DNA of 64,000 bases from Bombardia bombarda (taxonomy: Eukaryota; Ascomycota; Sordariomycetes; Sordariales; Lasiosphaeriaceae): contig JAULSR010000004.1 in NCBI GenBank assembly GCA_030512295.1, forward strand, positions 2,356,001 through 2,420,000, written 5' to 3'. Made by a program: the position numbers and the translations under genes. Below, piece by piece: positions 11,780 through 22,313 of the stretch (position 1 is the stretch's first letter; every line of letters starts with the position of its first letter). Below the pieces are notes generated by a model, which saw only the letters and a program-made list of their open reading frames with translations, made no database searches and had not been told where the DNA came from.

Positions 11780-13345
11780 ATGGGTCGACGTCTCGATAGC
11801 CAACTATGCCCTCCGCTAGGTACCCTTTGCTCTGCCCAACCTCCATCGCTATCGAAAGCAACGGCCCAACATTGTAAGAAGCAGGGAGCCCCACTGGCTG
11901 ACTCCCGTGAGGACGAACAAAAGCTCGTCCGCAAGATTGATCTCTGCCTGCTCCCAATGGTCTGGATTATGTCGTTGATGTCGTGGATGGATCGTTCAAA
12001 GTCAGTCAGCGCCAGACAGTACGACCCTTTTGCGTTTGCCTGACGTTGATGGCAAAAACAGTGTCGGCAATGCCACGATAGCAGGGATGGGTAGCGACCT
12101 CAAGATGTCGTCGTCGCGGTATAGCCTTGTTATTGTCGTATTTTACTGTGAGTTTTGCTTTGTCTTCTCTGGTCCCTTGTTCCAGTGTGCTGTTCCCCTC
12201 CGTCGTCTGTGATCCCCAAGTTGTCAGTCTCCAAAACCTCTCACCATGGCTGACCTCTTGTGCCCTCCATCCCAGTCGGCTATGCCCTCTGGGCCCCAAT
12301 CTCCAACATGATCCTCTCCCGCAGCCGACCCTCCGTCTATCTCCCCTGCATCATGATGCTCTGGGGCACCCTGACGTGCTGCATGGCGACCATCAAGAGC
12401 TACCCGCAGCTGCTCGCGCTGCGAGTCCTCATCGGAGCGCTCGAGTCCGGATTTTTTTATTTGCTCCCGGCGTGATCTTCATCATCTCGTCCTGGTACCG
12501 TCCGGATGAACAAGCTAAGCGCGGGGCTGCATTTGTTTCCGCCGCACTGATGGGCGGGGCTTTTGGTGGGCTGATTGCCGGAGCCGTGACTGGTGGTCTC
12601 GAAGGCGCCCACACGGCATCAGGGGATGGCGCTGGCTGTTCATCGCTGAGGGCTCCATAACCATCGGCTGGGCTGCCGTCTCTTTCTTCTTGCTTCTTTC
12701 TTCTTGCTTCTTTCTTCTTGCTTCTTTCTTCTTGCTCCCTGATTTTCCAACGACTTGCAAAAGATTCGACGAGGGGCAGAGGGCTCTGGCGGCGGCGCGC
12801 CTCGACCACGCTGGTGTGGTGACGCAAGGGAAACAGGACAGGGAGAAGCTGGGCAAGCTGCAAGCGGTCGGGGCGGCGTTGTCGGATTGGAGGACATGGC
12901 TACTGACGCTCGGGGTTGCGGTAGGAGGGTTTGGCCTCGCTTTCTCGTGTCGCTGTCGCTGACTTCGTTGTAGCTGCTGGGCTGCTCGACCGTGCTTGGG
13001 TATTTTTACCCGACGCTGGTGCATGGCCTTGGGTATCCGTCAACGGTGAGGGCACAGTATATATGACTGTGAGTATCTCCATCGCTTAACAACTCCAACA
13101 ATGGGCGAGGATGTACTGACCAGAACGCAATACAGGTACCAATGTGGCCCGAAGCGCGTGCCATTGCGGTCGCTTTGCCCTCTTGTGCAGGCAATGCAGG
13201 CAACATCTATGGCGCGTATTTGTTCCCAGCTGAAAGCGCGCCCAAATACCTGATAGGTTTTGGCATGTTTTCAGGTACGTTAGGGTTGGGTGCTGCGGTT
13301 CTTGTCCTGTTCCACTGTCTTATGATGCGCAGGAAACAGGATTGA
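11780..13345 (+). pseudogene. MFS anion:cation symporter (Dal5/allantoate permease type), decayed
   Basis: A plasma-membrane organic-anion symporter of the ACS branch of the major facilitator superfamily. TM1 (KIDLCLLPMVWIM) is joined by a 61-nt intron (12001-12061) to give the family signature M-D-R-S-N-V-G-N-A. A second intron (12148-12275) precedes GYALWAPISNMIL, ALRVLIGALESGF and FIISSWYRPDEQAKR. A third (12921-12973) precedes YFYPTLVHGLGYPSTVRAQY, and a fourth (about 13070-13135) precedes the C-terminal exon with GNIYGAYLFPAESAPKYLIG. Three insertions break the frame: 8 nt in a T-rich run near 12450, a doubled AC near 12612, and a doubled AT near 13059. About 60-70 residues normally found between AQYMTVP and the EARAIAVAL segment (TM8-10 region) are missing. 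A 14-nt minisatellite has expanded inside TM6. The start at 11780 is uncertain. Certainly non-functional as a 12-TM carrier. Confidence 0.8.
12683..12738 (+). repeat. 14-nt minisatellite inside the MFS gene
   Basis: Four tandem copies of TTTCTTCTTGCTTC; the last copy ends CTCC. Homologues would be expected to read SFFLLPDFP once here. Three extra units add 42 nt (14 codons), so the reading frame is kept and the insert codes for more Phe/Leu/Ser in a membrane helix. Confidence 0.9.
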
Positions 13346-14273
13346 GGAGAGGATTGAAGGAGGAAGGGTGGAAGCTTACAGCACTGTCGGAGGATTTGCC
13401 GGATAAGGCCCGAGGTGGCTCAGTAGGTACCTACCCTGATGTTGCGGTGACACTAAAGTGATGGAATGGAGTGATTGACTGTGATTACGAGAGTATGATT
13501 TGAGTCATGATATGATTAACATGAAGAAATACAATGCGGGCTTTAATTGAGGTGATTTGAATTGCGTCAGGATACACTGAGACGATATAGTGTGGGTCTG
13601 CGGTATATCAATCACCACGCCACATTACTGTGAACTTAACTTCATCAGTCTTTTGTCACAAGATCGGAACATTGACGGAGTACATGTGATATGGCGCGTG
13701 GCTGTGTGGCAGAGCGCAGTCATAGACCGAAGTACTTCGTACCCACCAAAAAAAAAAAAAAAACCCCCCGAGACCTAGGCTGATTTGCGTGGAGCATTAA
13801 GTTTATATGTGGTACGTCGACCTTCAACCGCGACGCGCCACTCTTGATAATGGTCCTCAGATGTAAGGCATCCACAAAGTCCCCCGAAAAGTAGCGCCGA
13901 TGCTGTGATTGAGAGGCAAGTGGAATGAACACAACAGAACAAGACGTCCCCAGCTCCTTTATCGATTAGAATATCTTATTCAATTACCGTTTCCACCTTG
14001 TCTGCGTCGCAAAAAAACACAACTGATCATATGGGTCAGTCGACGAAGCAATCGATTCACGATCAACGGCCGAGTAACCCTAAACGTGGTTGAATACCTT
14101 ATTAACATCTCCCTCTGATAGGCAGAACTTTCCATCTTGAACTTTGTTCGAGATGAGAAACCTAAAACATGGTCTCAGGAGTATAAAGAACCTCCCTTTC
14201 TACTCGGAATGATTGAGGAGGACAGCCTCGCTTCACCCTCTGTCTTCCAACGTTCTCAAAACCGTTCTGTTCG
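13346..14273. other. Gene-free stretch
   Basis: The 3' flank of the MFS gene and the 5' flank of the 2EXR-like gene. Apart from an A-run followed by a C-run (about 13747-13768) there is no notable structure and no supportable gene. Confidence 0.5.
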
Positions 14274-15646
14274 ATGCCAGTACTCGCAAACACGGCTGAA
14301 AAGTCCACCGCCCACCTCTTCAACGGCTTGACTCTGGATATGATGTGGTTAGACCCTTCATCTCCCCCGCCCGTCAATGTCGTCGAGGAGGGTGAAGCCG
14401 AGCCACCTACAAGAGACGTGGAAGACATCGCGCCGGCCAAATGTCCTGTCTCAGAGAATAAAAGGAGAAGAAGAAGTTCTTTGACCAGTCAAGTTCGCAA
14501 GGCAAACAAGCGTGCGAGGGAGTCTTCCGGCAACATATCAAAGCCTTCCCTCCAGTTGACTTCTTCCCTCCAGTCGACTCTTTCCCTGCGGTTGACTCCC
14601 CCCCCGAGTGGGCATCTCTCCCCGAGCCGACATCGTCTCCCGACTCCGCAACTGCCAGAGCGTTTTCTACGCCGGCCATCTCCAACATAGTCTCTACAAC
14701 GATAGCCTACACGACTCCTTCTCCCGAGTCAACTCCTTCCCCCGAGTTGACCCCTCGCTTAACTCCTCCCCCCGAGTCGGCATCTCCCCCCGAGTTGACA
14801 TTGTCCTCCGACTCCGCAGCTGCCAGAGCTTTTTCTACGCCGGCCATCTCCAACATGATCTTTACAATGATAGCCAACATGACACGTCTCATCTCCTTTG
14901 GGAATGTGGAAGGACTTGTGCAGGTTTTCCCCAAGGAGCAAACCTACCCTGTTGTGCTTGGGATATGCCAAGCGTCACGGAGGATTGGCATGGCTATATA
15001 CACACGCGCTCGCTGTTGCTCTTCAGAACGGCCATTCTACTTCAACTTCGAGACCGACGTCTTCTTTCACGGAGACATCTGGGACTACACAACCAGAGGC
15101 TGGCATTGGAATGGTTTTGAGGATGTCCGCAGCCAGATCCGTCACATTGCCTTCTCGACGTCAAACTTAGCCATAGACTATCAACGCATAGCGTCGCATC
15201 TAGACACGCTCTCCAATAATGGCTCACTACGTCTATATAACGCGCTCAGTTTCCCATCCATTGAGAGTGTGGTGTTTCTTTACGACACGACGTCCCTTAA
15301 TATACCCCTGTTCTTTGGCAGTGTCTTGGACGATCTAGCAGCGTCCATCATCAGGAACAAAGTTTTGAGCTCCACAATAGACACATCGCCACTAATTCCC
15401 ACACTTATTGGGAGTTCAACTGTGGAGGGACCACCAACTATCGGGGTTATTGAGGGCTCTCCTGTGGTGACTGTGACTGAGGGGAGAATATTTTCCCTTG
15501 ACGTGGTTCAGGTACAACTAAGAAGAGACCTAAACATGGACAAAAAGACCCGACGATCGTTAATCTACTATGGAATTCGGTCTTGGATGTCAAAGTCTCA
15601 TGTGCCTTCTGCGAACCAGGACTGTTTCGAGTATGATCATGAATGA
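14274..15646 (+). pseudogene. 2EXR-like domain protein, copy 1 (frameshifted)
   Basis: The frame from ATG 14274 encodes an acidic/Pro-rich N-terminus, then a basic nuclear-localisation-like cluster (ENKRRRRSSLT..KANKRARES), then Ser/Thr/Pro repeats. An 8-C run (14598-14605), where 6 or 9 would keep the frame, moves reading to the frame that stays open to 15646. That part holds the conserved core shared with the copy at 18.3 kb: VFPKEQTYPVVL, CQASRRIG, FYFNFETDVFFHGDIWD, RHIAFSTS and a C-terminal VVQVQLRRDL..RSW. The family's leading F-P-L-F-x-x-L-P segment is not evident and may have been replaced by the repeat array. 2EXR proteins are abundant, mostly uncharacterised fungal proteins. The C-run could be a sequencing error, in which case this copy would be intact at about 457 residues. 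Confidence 0.6.
14605..14885 (+). repeat. 168-nt in-frame duplication within 2EXR-like copy 1
   Basis: A block of about 115 nt beginning at the CGAG at 14605 recurs starting at 14773, an offset of exactly 168 nt (56 codons). Shared features include GCATCT, TCCGACTCCGCA-like and TTTTCTACGCCGGCCATCTC stretches. Both copies read ARAFSTPAISN in the same frame. Degenerate CTTCCCTCCAGTTGACTT-type units precede it. Confidence 0.85.
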
Positions 15647-15859
15647 TCAAAGTCGAAGCTACCTGTTCTCAGCGGATGTGTGCGGACAAAAACTGGCCTG
15701 TGTAAGGCAGATCTGCTTAACCCAGCGTAGGGTCCAGGGCGGATCTTGTTCTCCAGATCAGAGACACATTTTTGTTGCAATTTAGATTGTTAAGAAGACA
15801 GTTAGCGTCAGTCAAGTTTCGAACGAAGTAGTGGTAATAGTTATACTTATACTAGTTGA

Positions 15860-16115
15860 TGTCGGATTTACGATCAATCAGAGGCATACAGCCGTCAGGC
15901 TGTGATTGGTCGACAGGATGCAAAACAGTGGGGAACTGGTCACGTGTCCCAGGAACCCCTCCAAAGCCACCCACTTCCTGTCCCCTAGTTCGTGATCCTT
16001 TTAGATAGACAAGCAGATCAATACAACAACAACACCCCCCCCCACCCCCCCCCCCCCCAACCCGTTCTCTACGGTTACTATAGTGACTAGTACGAATGGC
16101 CTTGTCATTCCAACA
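15860..16115 (+). mobile_element. Solo LTR of a Ty1/copia element (not RIP-mutated)
   Basis: This 256-bp segment starts TGTCGG and ends CCAACA. It is flanked by perfect 5-bp direct repeats, GTTGA at 15855-15859 and at 16116-16120. It aligns along its full length with the LTR that follows the degraded copia pol at 55623-55874; nearly all differences are C/T or G/A. Internal landmarks are GGATGCAAAACAGT and AACCCGTTCT, and a C-rich tract at about 16036-16060 that the other copy lacks. A solo LTR forms by recombination between the two LTRs of an inserted element. Confidence 0.93.
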
Positions 16116-16180
16116 GTTGAAGTTAAAATAAAATAAAAAAGATTAAAACTTACTAAACTACTAAAGTATCGTTTCACATA

Positions 16181-16245
16181 ACTAAATATAATCATATAAC
16201 TAAGTATAATCATATGACTAAGTATAATCATATGACTAGGTATAA
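16181..16245. repeat. 18-nt tandem repeat
   Basis: About 3.5-4 copies of ACTAAGTATAATCATATG with one or two substitutions each. It begins about 65 bp right of the solo LTR. Confidence 0.85.
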
Positions 16246-18273
16246 TCAGTAACCGTGAATGTTGACAGCAACGACATTTGAAGACTTTATCCACTATATT
16301 CATGGCTTGAGTATACTCGAATTTATGCCGGAGCCGAGGCTTGGTTGCACTCTAGTATCTTCTTGGCATGCTGTGCTGGAAACAGAGTAAGAATAACACT
16401 GTCCACAGTTTCAAGATCATGGTAATATCTACCCGCCAATCAATCAAGTTGAAATTCTTCGTACAGAGCGTCAAATACTTACCTCGAGTCATTGACACCT
16501 CAGGTGGTCAAGTATTCGAATGTTAAATGTGGGTGATGCCTTATCCCACAAGCGACACTTGTCGTTGCCGTAGTACTCAATTTTGCGAGGTGCTATTTCT
16601 GCAACGAATGTGCAATTATAAGATATAACTCAACCATCCGTAAATGGTTGTTTTAATAGATGCTTTAGAATGGAGTTCTAGTGAAGACATTAAGTGATCA
16701 TAAACTTGCAGCCGAAATATTCACCAACCGAACTGCATCTCTGGATGGGATTTACCTTAGTATGTTCCATATTATTTTTATGGCCTAGGGGTCGTGCAGG
16801 CACGCGAATCTCTTCGATACCTTCTTTTTTTTATTGCTGTCTAGTACTACGATACTTTAAGTCAACATTTGCATGCTGTATTCAAGTCTAATATAGGCAG
16901 TGGATACCAGTCTATGGTAGTGTCAAACCTCAACTACATTATCCTCGATGTTCTCGGCGTGGCTACGGCTGAATGTACAGGCCATGCCCAGAATACAATG
17001 TCAAGGTTTCAGCTGAAGTCTGGAAGCATCAACTTCGGAATTAAAAGCAAAGAAGACATATGGCAAAGATCAACAACCGTCCCACTGTGGACTATAACTA
17101 TTATCATGTGTTCCGTTAGTGGATAGTGGCGATTCATTCCCACCTGCAGCTTGGAAGCAAACGACGATTCAAGCAAAGATACTCCACTCTCGCGTTAATT
17201 ATAGGAGGAGAAGCAGCTTATAAGTTAGATAGAGATTCATATAATCCCAGTTACTTGCCCAGAGTTTAAGGCACCATCCCAGCGATAATGGTACGCCTCT
17301 TTGTCTGATGTTGACTCTGCTCATTTCTACCGGACCAAGGGACGGGAAAACGAGAACTAGAGTTTCTGTCTTTGGTTCAAATTCAGAATACCGCATATAA
17401 TAGGGTCACGGAACTGAGTGAACATGAGGGACTGCTAGTAATTGGACGAACTGTTCCCTATGGCCAGGTACATTGCCCAATTTTACAATAGTCTCTTCAA
17501 CCACACATCCCGTCTTCAAGGCAATGATCAATAGGAATTGAACAATAAGAGCAAAAAAGGAACGAGAACCGAGCCTTTGAGCATTATAACGTTCAAGTTT
17601 CAGCCCGAAGTTTTACCAACGTCATATGTGAGCGATACAATGACCTGCAAGTTGGCTTGCTCTTGCAGAGATTTTTCCCTCGAATTTTGGTTCATATTCC
17701 GGTGGCCATATGACGCGGGTCAAATCTTATGAGATGTAGACTTCCACAAGCAGCATTCAATTGGGTTTACTGTCATCTGGGCAATTGCTACTACGAATTT
17801 AAGCGTTGGATGGTGGACAGGCAACTGTGCCTTGGTTGTGGATCAGGTGTCCCGGTTTGCTTTTAAATCTTCCAGACTACCTATTCTGTACAGCGTAGGT
17901 ATGCAAGGCCTTGGGCTGGTTGTGGCTTGGAGGTTAATACCATCTTACAACGCCGAATTCATATCATACGCAAAGCTTTTGGATTGCAGTAATAAGATTT
18001 ATCACGACTAGGGGAAAATGCTAGTCATCCAACTAACACTATGGTACCTAGGCTGCACATGAGATCCCATAAGTTAGCAGAATTTGTTGAAAGAACAGAG
18101 ACCTAGTTGTAAAGAAACATCGAATGGTGCAAGCGTCATTGAAAAGTATGAATATGAGATCTCTTCAACAGTTATATAAAGGTGAGAGGCTCTTCTGAAC
18201 TACTCCTTCTTCTTTCCCAAATTAGTTCTTCATTCACCAGACGCAAAGCACTTTCTCCCTTCAGCCTTCGCCA
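16246..18273. other. Gene-free stretch
   Basis: A moderately A+T-rich interval between the solo LTR and the second 2EXR-like gene. Only short frames without motifs are present. The last 100 bp (about 18170-18273) has a TATATAAA-like box at about 18174 and a C/T-rich leader, suitable as the promoter and 5' UTR of the downstream gene. Confidence 0.5.
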
Positions 18274-19393
18274 ATGACTTCCTCAGCAACACCAATGGAA
18301 GCCCTTCACAACATGGACTCTTACCCTTCGATAGATGGCAACCTACCCGCAGCAGCTTCGGGGGGATGTGCAACAAAAACGACACGCCCTATCACCACTG
18401 TCACAAATTATGACAAGTTATAGAATACTACAGGAAGAATTAAGGGAAACCCTGCTTTCGTAGCGTCAGGGAAGCGTAGTAGGGAGCGTTGTGATCATGA
18501 GCCATCACGTATTGCAAAACCGCCGCGAAGCTCAATCACTCACGATTTTGCCACAAGAAAGTCCCCTAAGACTACGACCCCGATGAAAAGCCTCATAAAT
18601 GACTCTAGCCCTTGCAGCAATGATTTTCTCAAGTCAACCGATGCCCTGACCAACCGGGTTGCGAGGAAGATAAAGGAGGCCAGAAAGAAGCCAGCAGGTG
18701 AGACCGAATCGGCATCATTCCCTCTGTTTCGCTTCCTCCCCAAGAACCTCCAAGACGCCATCTGGATCCTTGCAGCCCACGTGCCGCGCGTATTAACCCA
18801 GAACGACTTTAAACCGTCGCTGGCCGTCTTCCCATCCGAGCGCGCGTACCCTGCCATCCTGCAGGCATCCAGATCATCGCGACAAGTTGGCCTCCGTCTG
18901 TTCACCCTCTACCAAAACATCTATCTCAACTTTGAATCTGACGTACTATTTTTGGGTGATCTCTACGACCAAACATTCTGGCACTCGGGCCGCCTCGACC
19001 CAATCCGCCACCGCGTCCGCAATATCGCCTTCTCTGCCCCTATCTTCAGCCATGTGGTAGGTTTGAGGATAAACGAGCTACTGGACTCGCTCTGCACCGC
19101 CATGATCAAGCCTTTGAGTGCACTAGAATCGGTAATCTTCTTTCACCACCACACCTAGAGCCTGGCCCCTCAGTTCTAGAGCACCGAGCTCGATGAGGAC
19201 GCCATCGCTCGCCAGTATTGAGCATGGAGATTGGGAGGGGAGGGATTGCCTGCCGCGCACCCTTACTCCCAGACTTGTCTCTTACCAAGAAGGTGGTACA
19301 ACTGTTGTGGAGCTCCCGCTTGGGCTTGAGGAGGAGATGGACACGTCTGAGTGGAGAGATATGTTGCACCAAGCGATGTATAGCTGGCCATGA
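18274..19393 (+). pseudogene. 2EXR-like domain protein, copy 2 (three in-frame TAG plus a frameshift)
   Basis: ATG 18274 opens a frame that continues past TAG at 18421 to the 2EXR core: FPLFRFLPKNLQDAIW, VFPSERAYPAIL, SRSSRQVGLRLF, YLNFESDVLFLGDLYD and RNIAFSAPIF. The same frame then meets TAG at 19156 and 19177 and TGA at 19219. Sequence related to copy 1 persists across the two TAGs (S-L-A-P-Q-F, then S-T-E-L-D-E-D). A shift of frame near 19193-19218 restores similarity to copy 1 (VVELPLGLEEEMD..RDML..SW) up to the stop at 19393. Copies 1 and 2 are therefore tandem relatives about 4 kb apart. Decay is the simplest reading; that all stops before the TGA are TAG is noted as a finding. Confidence 0.7.
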
Positions 19394-20352
19394 AAACCAG
19401 AGATAGGGAGAGCTGGGAAGAATGGACCTTCTCACTCTGGTCCATCCGTGCAGCAGGGAAATAGTAGTTCTGGTGCTTTATGATAGTGGTGGAAATTTGT
19501 GTCTGTTTCATACACCCAACTGGCAATGCATGGAGGTAGACCGGAGCTTTGGACGAGGGACGGCCTTTGGGCTGTCCGCACCGCATTTTTGCGGATGCTT
19601 AACATTTATCCTTCTCGATTTACCATGATTTGTCGTCAATCTACCATTATTCATCACGCACTGAGCGAATCATACGTTCCGGTTCATGATTCCTCTCGGT
19701 CACATAATAAACGCTCAGGGACCATCAATCCGGGAGGATCCACTTCCTCGTCAGCACTGTGACAAAGTTCATCGGATGCCTGGAAACAAAGGTAACTCAC
19801 GGGTTTGGAGAAGTGTACTGAGGATTCTGAACCGAGGAGGAGGAGAGGACAGTTCTTCCTGGCTGTGAGAGGCGACACGACTGAGAGGCGACACGAGGAG
19901 ATAAAAGACTGTGTGCAGTATCAATGCCCGCTGTTTCAGCCCATTGCATGGCATAGTTTTGATTTTATGACTTCAGAACTCCAGCAAATTGTGGAAATCA
20001 GCTGGAAAGCGCAAAAATAACCAGGTTTATGCATATCATGATTCATGTACGATTAAGGTAGCCGATAACCTTCAACATCTGTCCTTTTGCTCACATGGTA
20101 AACCTTCATTCCATAAAAGAAAATCTGGCCTCATCCACTTTCCTATTTATACGTCCTCATTCCCCTTCTTCTTTGCTGGTTCCCCTTTCCTCCTCTTCCT
20201 CTTGTATCTCTCCCTACCCCCTTTCTCTCTATATCCTCCCCTCTCCTCTCTGGATATTTCCACACCAAAAAAAGTTAAGTAGACCTCAACCCACAACCAA
20301 CTTCTTCACCCCCTCCACCAACCCCTCCCCCTTCTCCCCTTCCTCAACCCCC
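19394..20352. other. Gene-free stretch with a pyrimidine-rich tract
   Basis: No supportable gene. From about 20150 to 20450 the + strand is almost entirely C and T (CCCCTCC/TTCC runs). This tract forms the 3' flank of the oxidase gene and continues into its last codons, where it encodes the glycine-rich tail on the minus strand. Confidence 0.55.
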
Positions 20353-22313
20353 TTATCCACCCCACCAACCCCCACCCCTCACTCCCCCCCCATCCTCCCC
20401 ACTCCCCATCTCCCACCCCCTCCCTCTATACCGCTCCGGCCAGATCCCACACCGCCCCGGCGCCAAAATCCCATTCGGATCCAGCGCATCCTTAATCCTC
20501 TCATTAAACTTCATAATCGCCCCGCCCCCCCAGCTATACGTGCCCGCGACCTGGTCCATCAGCACCAGATGCGTGCGGTACTCGCCATAGCCCAGCCGCG
20601 CCGCCTTGTCCACCATCTCGCGCAGACAGTCCATCGCCGCCTTCCGCCTCTCGGGGTCAGCCCGGTCAAAGACAATCTCGACAATCAGATGCATCTCGCG
20701 CAGCCCGACGCAGAACGCAGGGAAGAAGTCGATCCCGTACTTGTCGTGCGTGTCCTTGCCGAGCTTAAACAGCGCCGTGGCGTCGGTGCCGCGGATGGGG
20801 CTGACGGGCGAGAAGGCGACGTGCGCGCCGTTGGGCGTCCAGTTGACCCAGCGCAGCTCGTGGATGTCGGGGATCCCCGCGGCGATGCGGTCGCGCGCAA
20901 AGTAGTAGTCGTCTGCCGGTAGCGTGGCCGGGTCGACTTTTTTCGCGCCGGGGATCTTGCGGAACTCGGCGTCGACGAGGGCGAGCTTGTGCTTGCGGAT
21001 GTGGTCGGGCCCGTAGGACATGCCGTAGTACGCCCACGTGTGGTCGCCGACGGCCAGGTGTTTTGTTGCTGCGGCGTGCACCACGTCGTCGGATAGCGCG
21101 CCCCCGTCGTCGTCGCCGCCGGGGAAGAAGTCTGAGCGGGGCTGCCCGAGCGCGGCGATGGCCTGCGTGACGTGGCGCAGCTGGGCGACGTTCTCGAGGA
21201 TGTTGCCGATGCGCAAGGGCCGGATAATATCAATCAGCGGCGCCAGGTCGGCCTCGTGGGGGAAGGTGTACATGAAGGACTCGTACCCGCCCGGGTTCGG
21301 CATGAGGGTCATGCCCATCTTGGTGACGATGCCAAAGTTGCTCTGGCTGAAGATGCCGTCGGAATAGGGGCCGAAGCCGTAGGGGAAGGTCTGCCACGTG
21401 TTGTTGCCGGGCAGCGCGCCCATGCCGGTGCGGATGACCTCGCCGGTCGGCAGGACGACCTCGAGCCCCGAGTGGGCGGCCCAGTGGTCGCCGTAGGGGG
21501 TGTAGCCGACGCCGCGGTCGACCGTGTTGCCGACGACGGAGCCGCCGCCGAGGTCGGGCGTGTCGATCCACATGTGCGAGTAGCCGCGGGCCTGGAGGGC
21601 CTCGTAGAGCGCGTAGAAGGAGACGCCCGGCTCGAGCAGGCAGGTGTAGTCCTCGGGATTGATGTCGAGGATGGCGGACATGCGGCGGCCGAGGTCGATG
21701 GTCACGGAGCCGCGGACGCGCGGGGCGGCGCCGCCGTAGCCCACTGTTTCTTCGGTGTAAGTGGTTTGTGGTGTTTGTAGTGGGGGTGGAAGGACTGGGG
21801 AGATGTACAGTTGCGGCCCATGGAGATGGGAAAGATGGGGACGCGGTACTTGTTGGCCCAGAGGACAATGGCCTGCACCTCTTCTGTGCTGGAGGGGTAG
21901 ACGACGGCCGAGGCGACCAGCTCCTCCTCGTCGAGGATGGTCATCATGTCGTGTGTGTTGGGGTCTGTCTGCAAGTGTCAGATACTAAGGTACCCAAGTG
22001 TCGATCACAAGTGTCGATCATTTGTTGGCCACTCACGCTCCATATACCACCCATCCACAAGCGGCTTGTCATTGATTTCGACGTGCTCCTCGCCCAGTTG
22101 CTCGCCCAGCTCCTTGAGCGCCTTCATGAACTCGTCGCGCTCAATGCCCAGCGGTACCACAGGCAGCCGCTGTCTCTCCTTTGTCGGCTTTGTCCTTGTG
22201 TCGAAGACGCCCTCCTTTGCCTTGCGCGCCTTCTCGAGCAGGAAGGTCGGGATGCCCGAGTGCGTGCCCGGGAGGGTAGGCACATCGGAGGTGGCCTCTT
22301 GTGAGAGCGGCAT
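20353..22313 (-). CDS. Vanillyl-alcohol-oxidase-type FAD oxidase (VAO/PCMH family)
   Basis: The product resembles fungal vanillyl-alcohol oxidase (VAO), which oxidises 4-alkylphenols and vanillyl alcohol with O2 using covalently bound FAD. There are three exons: 22313-22037, 21964-21809 and 21743-20353, with 72- and 65-nt introns. They join as MEHPNTHD and as GRN-L-GYGGAAPRV and give about 607 residues (VAO has 560). The FAD-binding PP-loop region is PISMGRN..GYGGAAPR. GNTVDRGVGYTPYGDHW carries the catalytic acid (Asp, about residue 220, matching VAO Asp170). TPNGAHVAFSP carries the His (about 452) matching flavin-linking His422. GYGEYRTH carries Tyr/Arg (about 533/534) matching Tyr503/Arg504. 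The C-terminus ends in a Gly/Trp-rich tail (EDGGGVRGGGWWGG) in place of the WKL end of VAO, so that peroxisomal-type signal is missing. No break is visible, which is unusual for this window. The exact substrate is unknown. Confidence 0.93.

Noticed and set aside
7010..19179. Alternative genetic code with TAG as a sense codon
   Set aside because: TAGs occur only in genes that also carry frameshifts, and intact genes here show no in-frame TAG. Decay, RIP or mRNA editing explains it better.
20606..21780. Long plus-strand frames over the oxidase gene
   Set aside because: They are antisense shadows in GC-rich coding DNA. The minus-strand frame carries the conserved VAO residues and proper introns.
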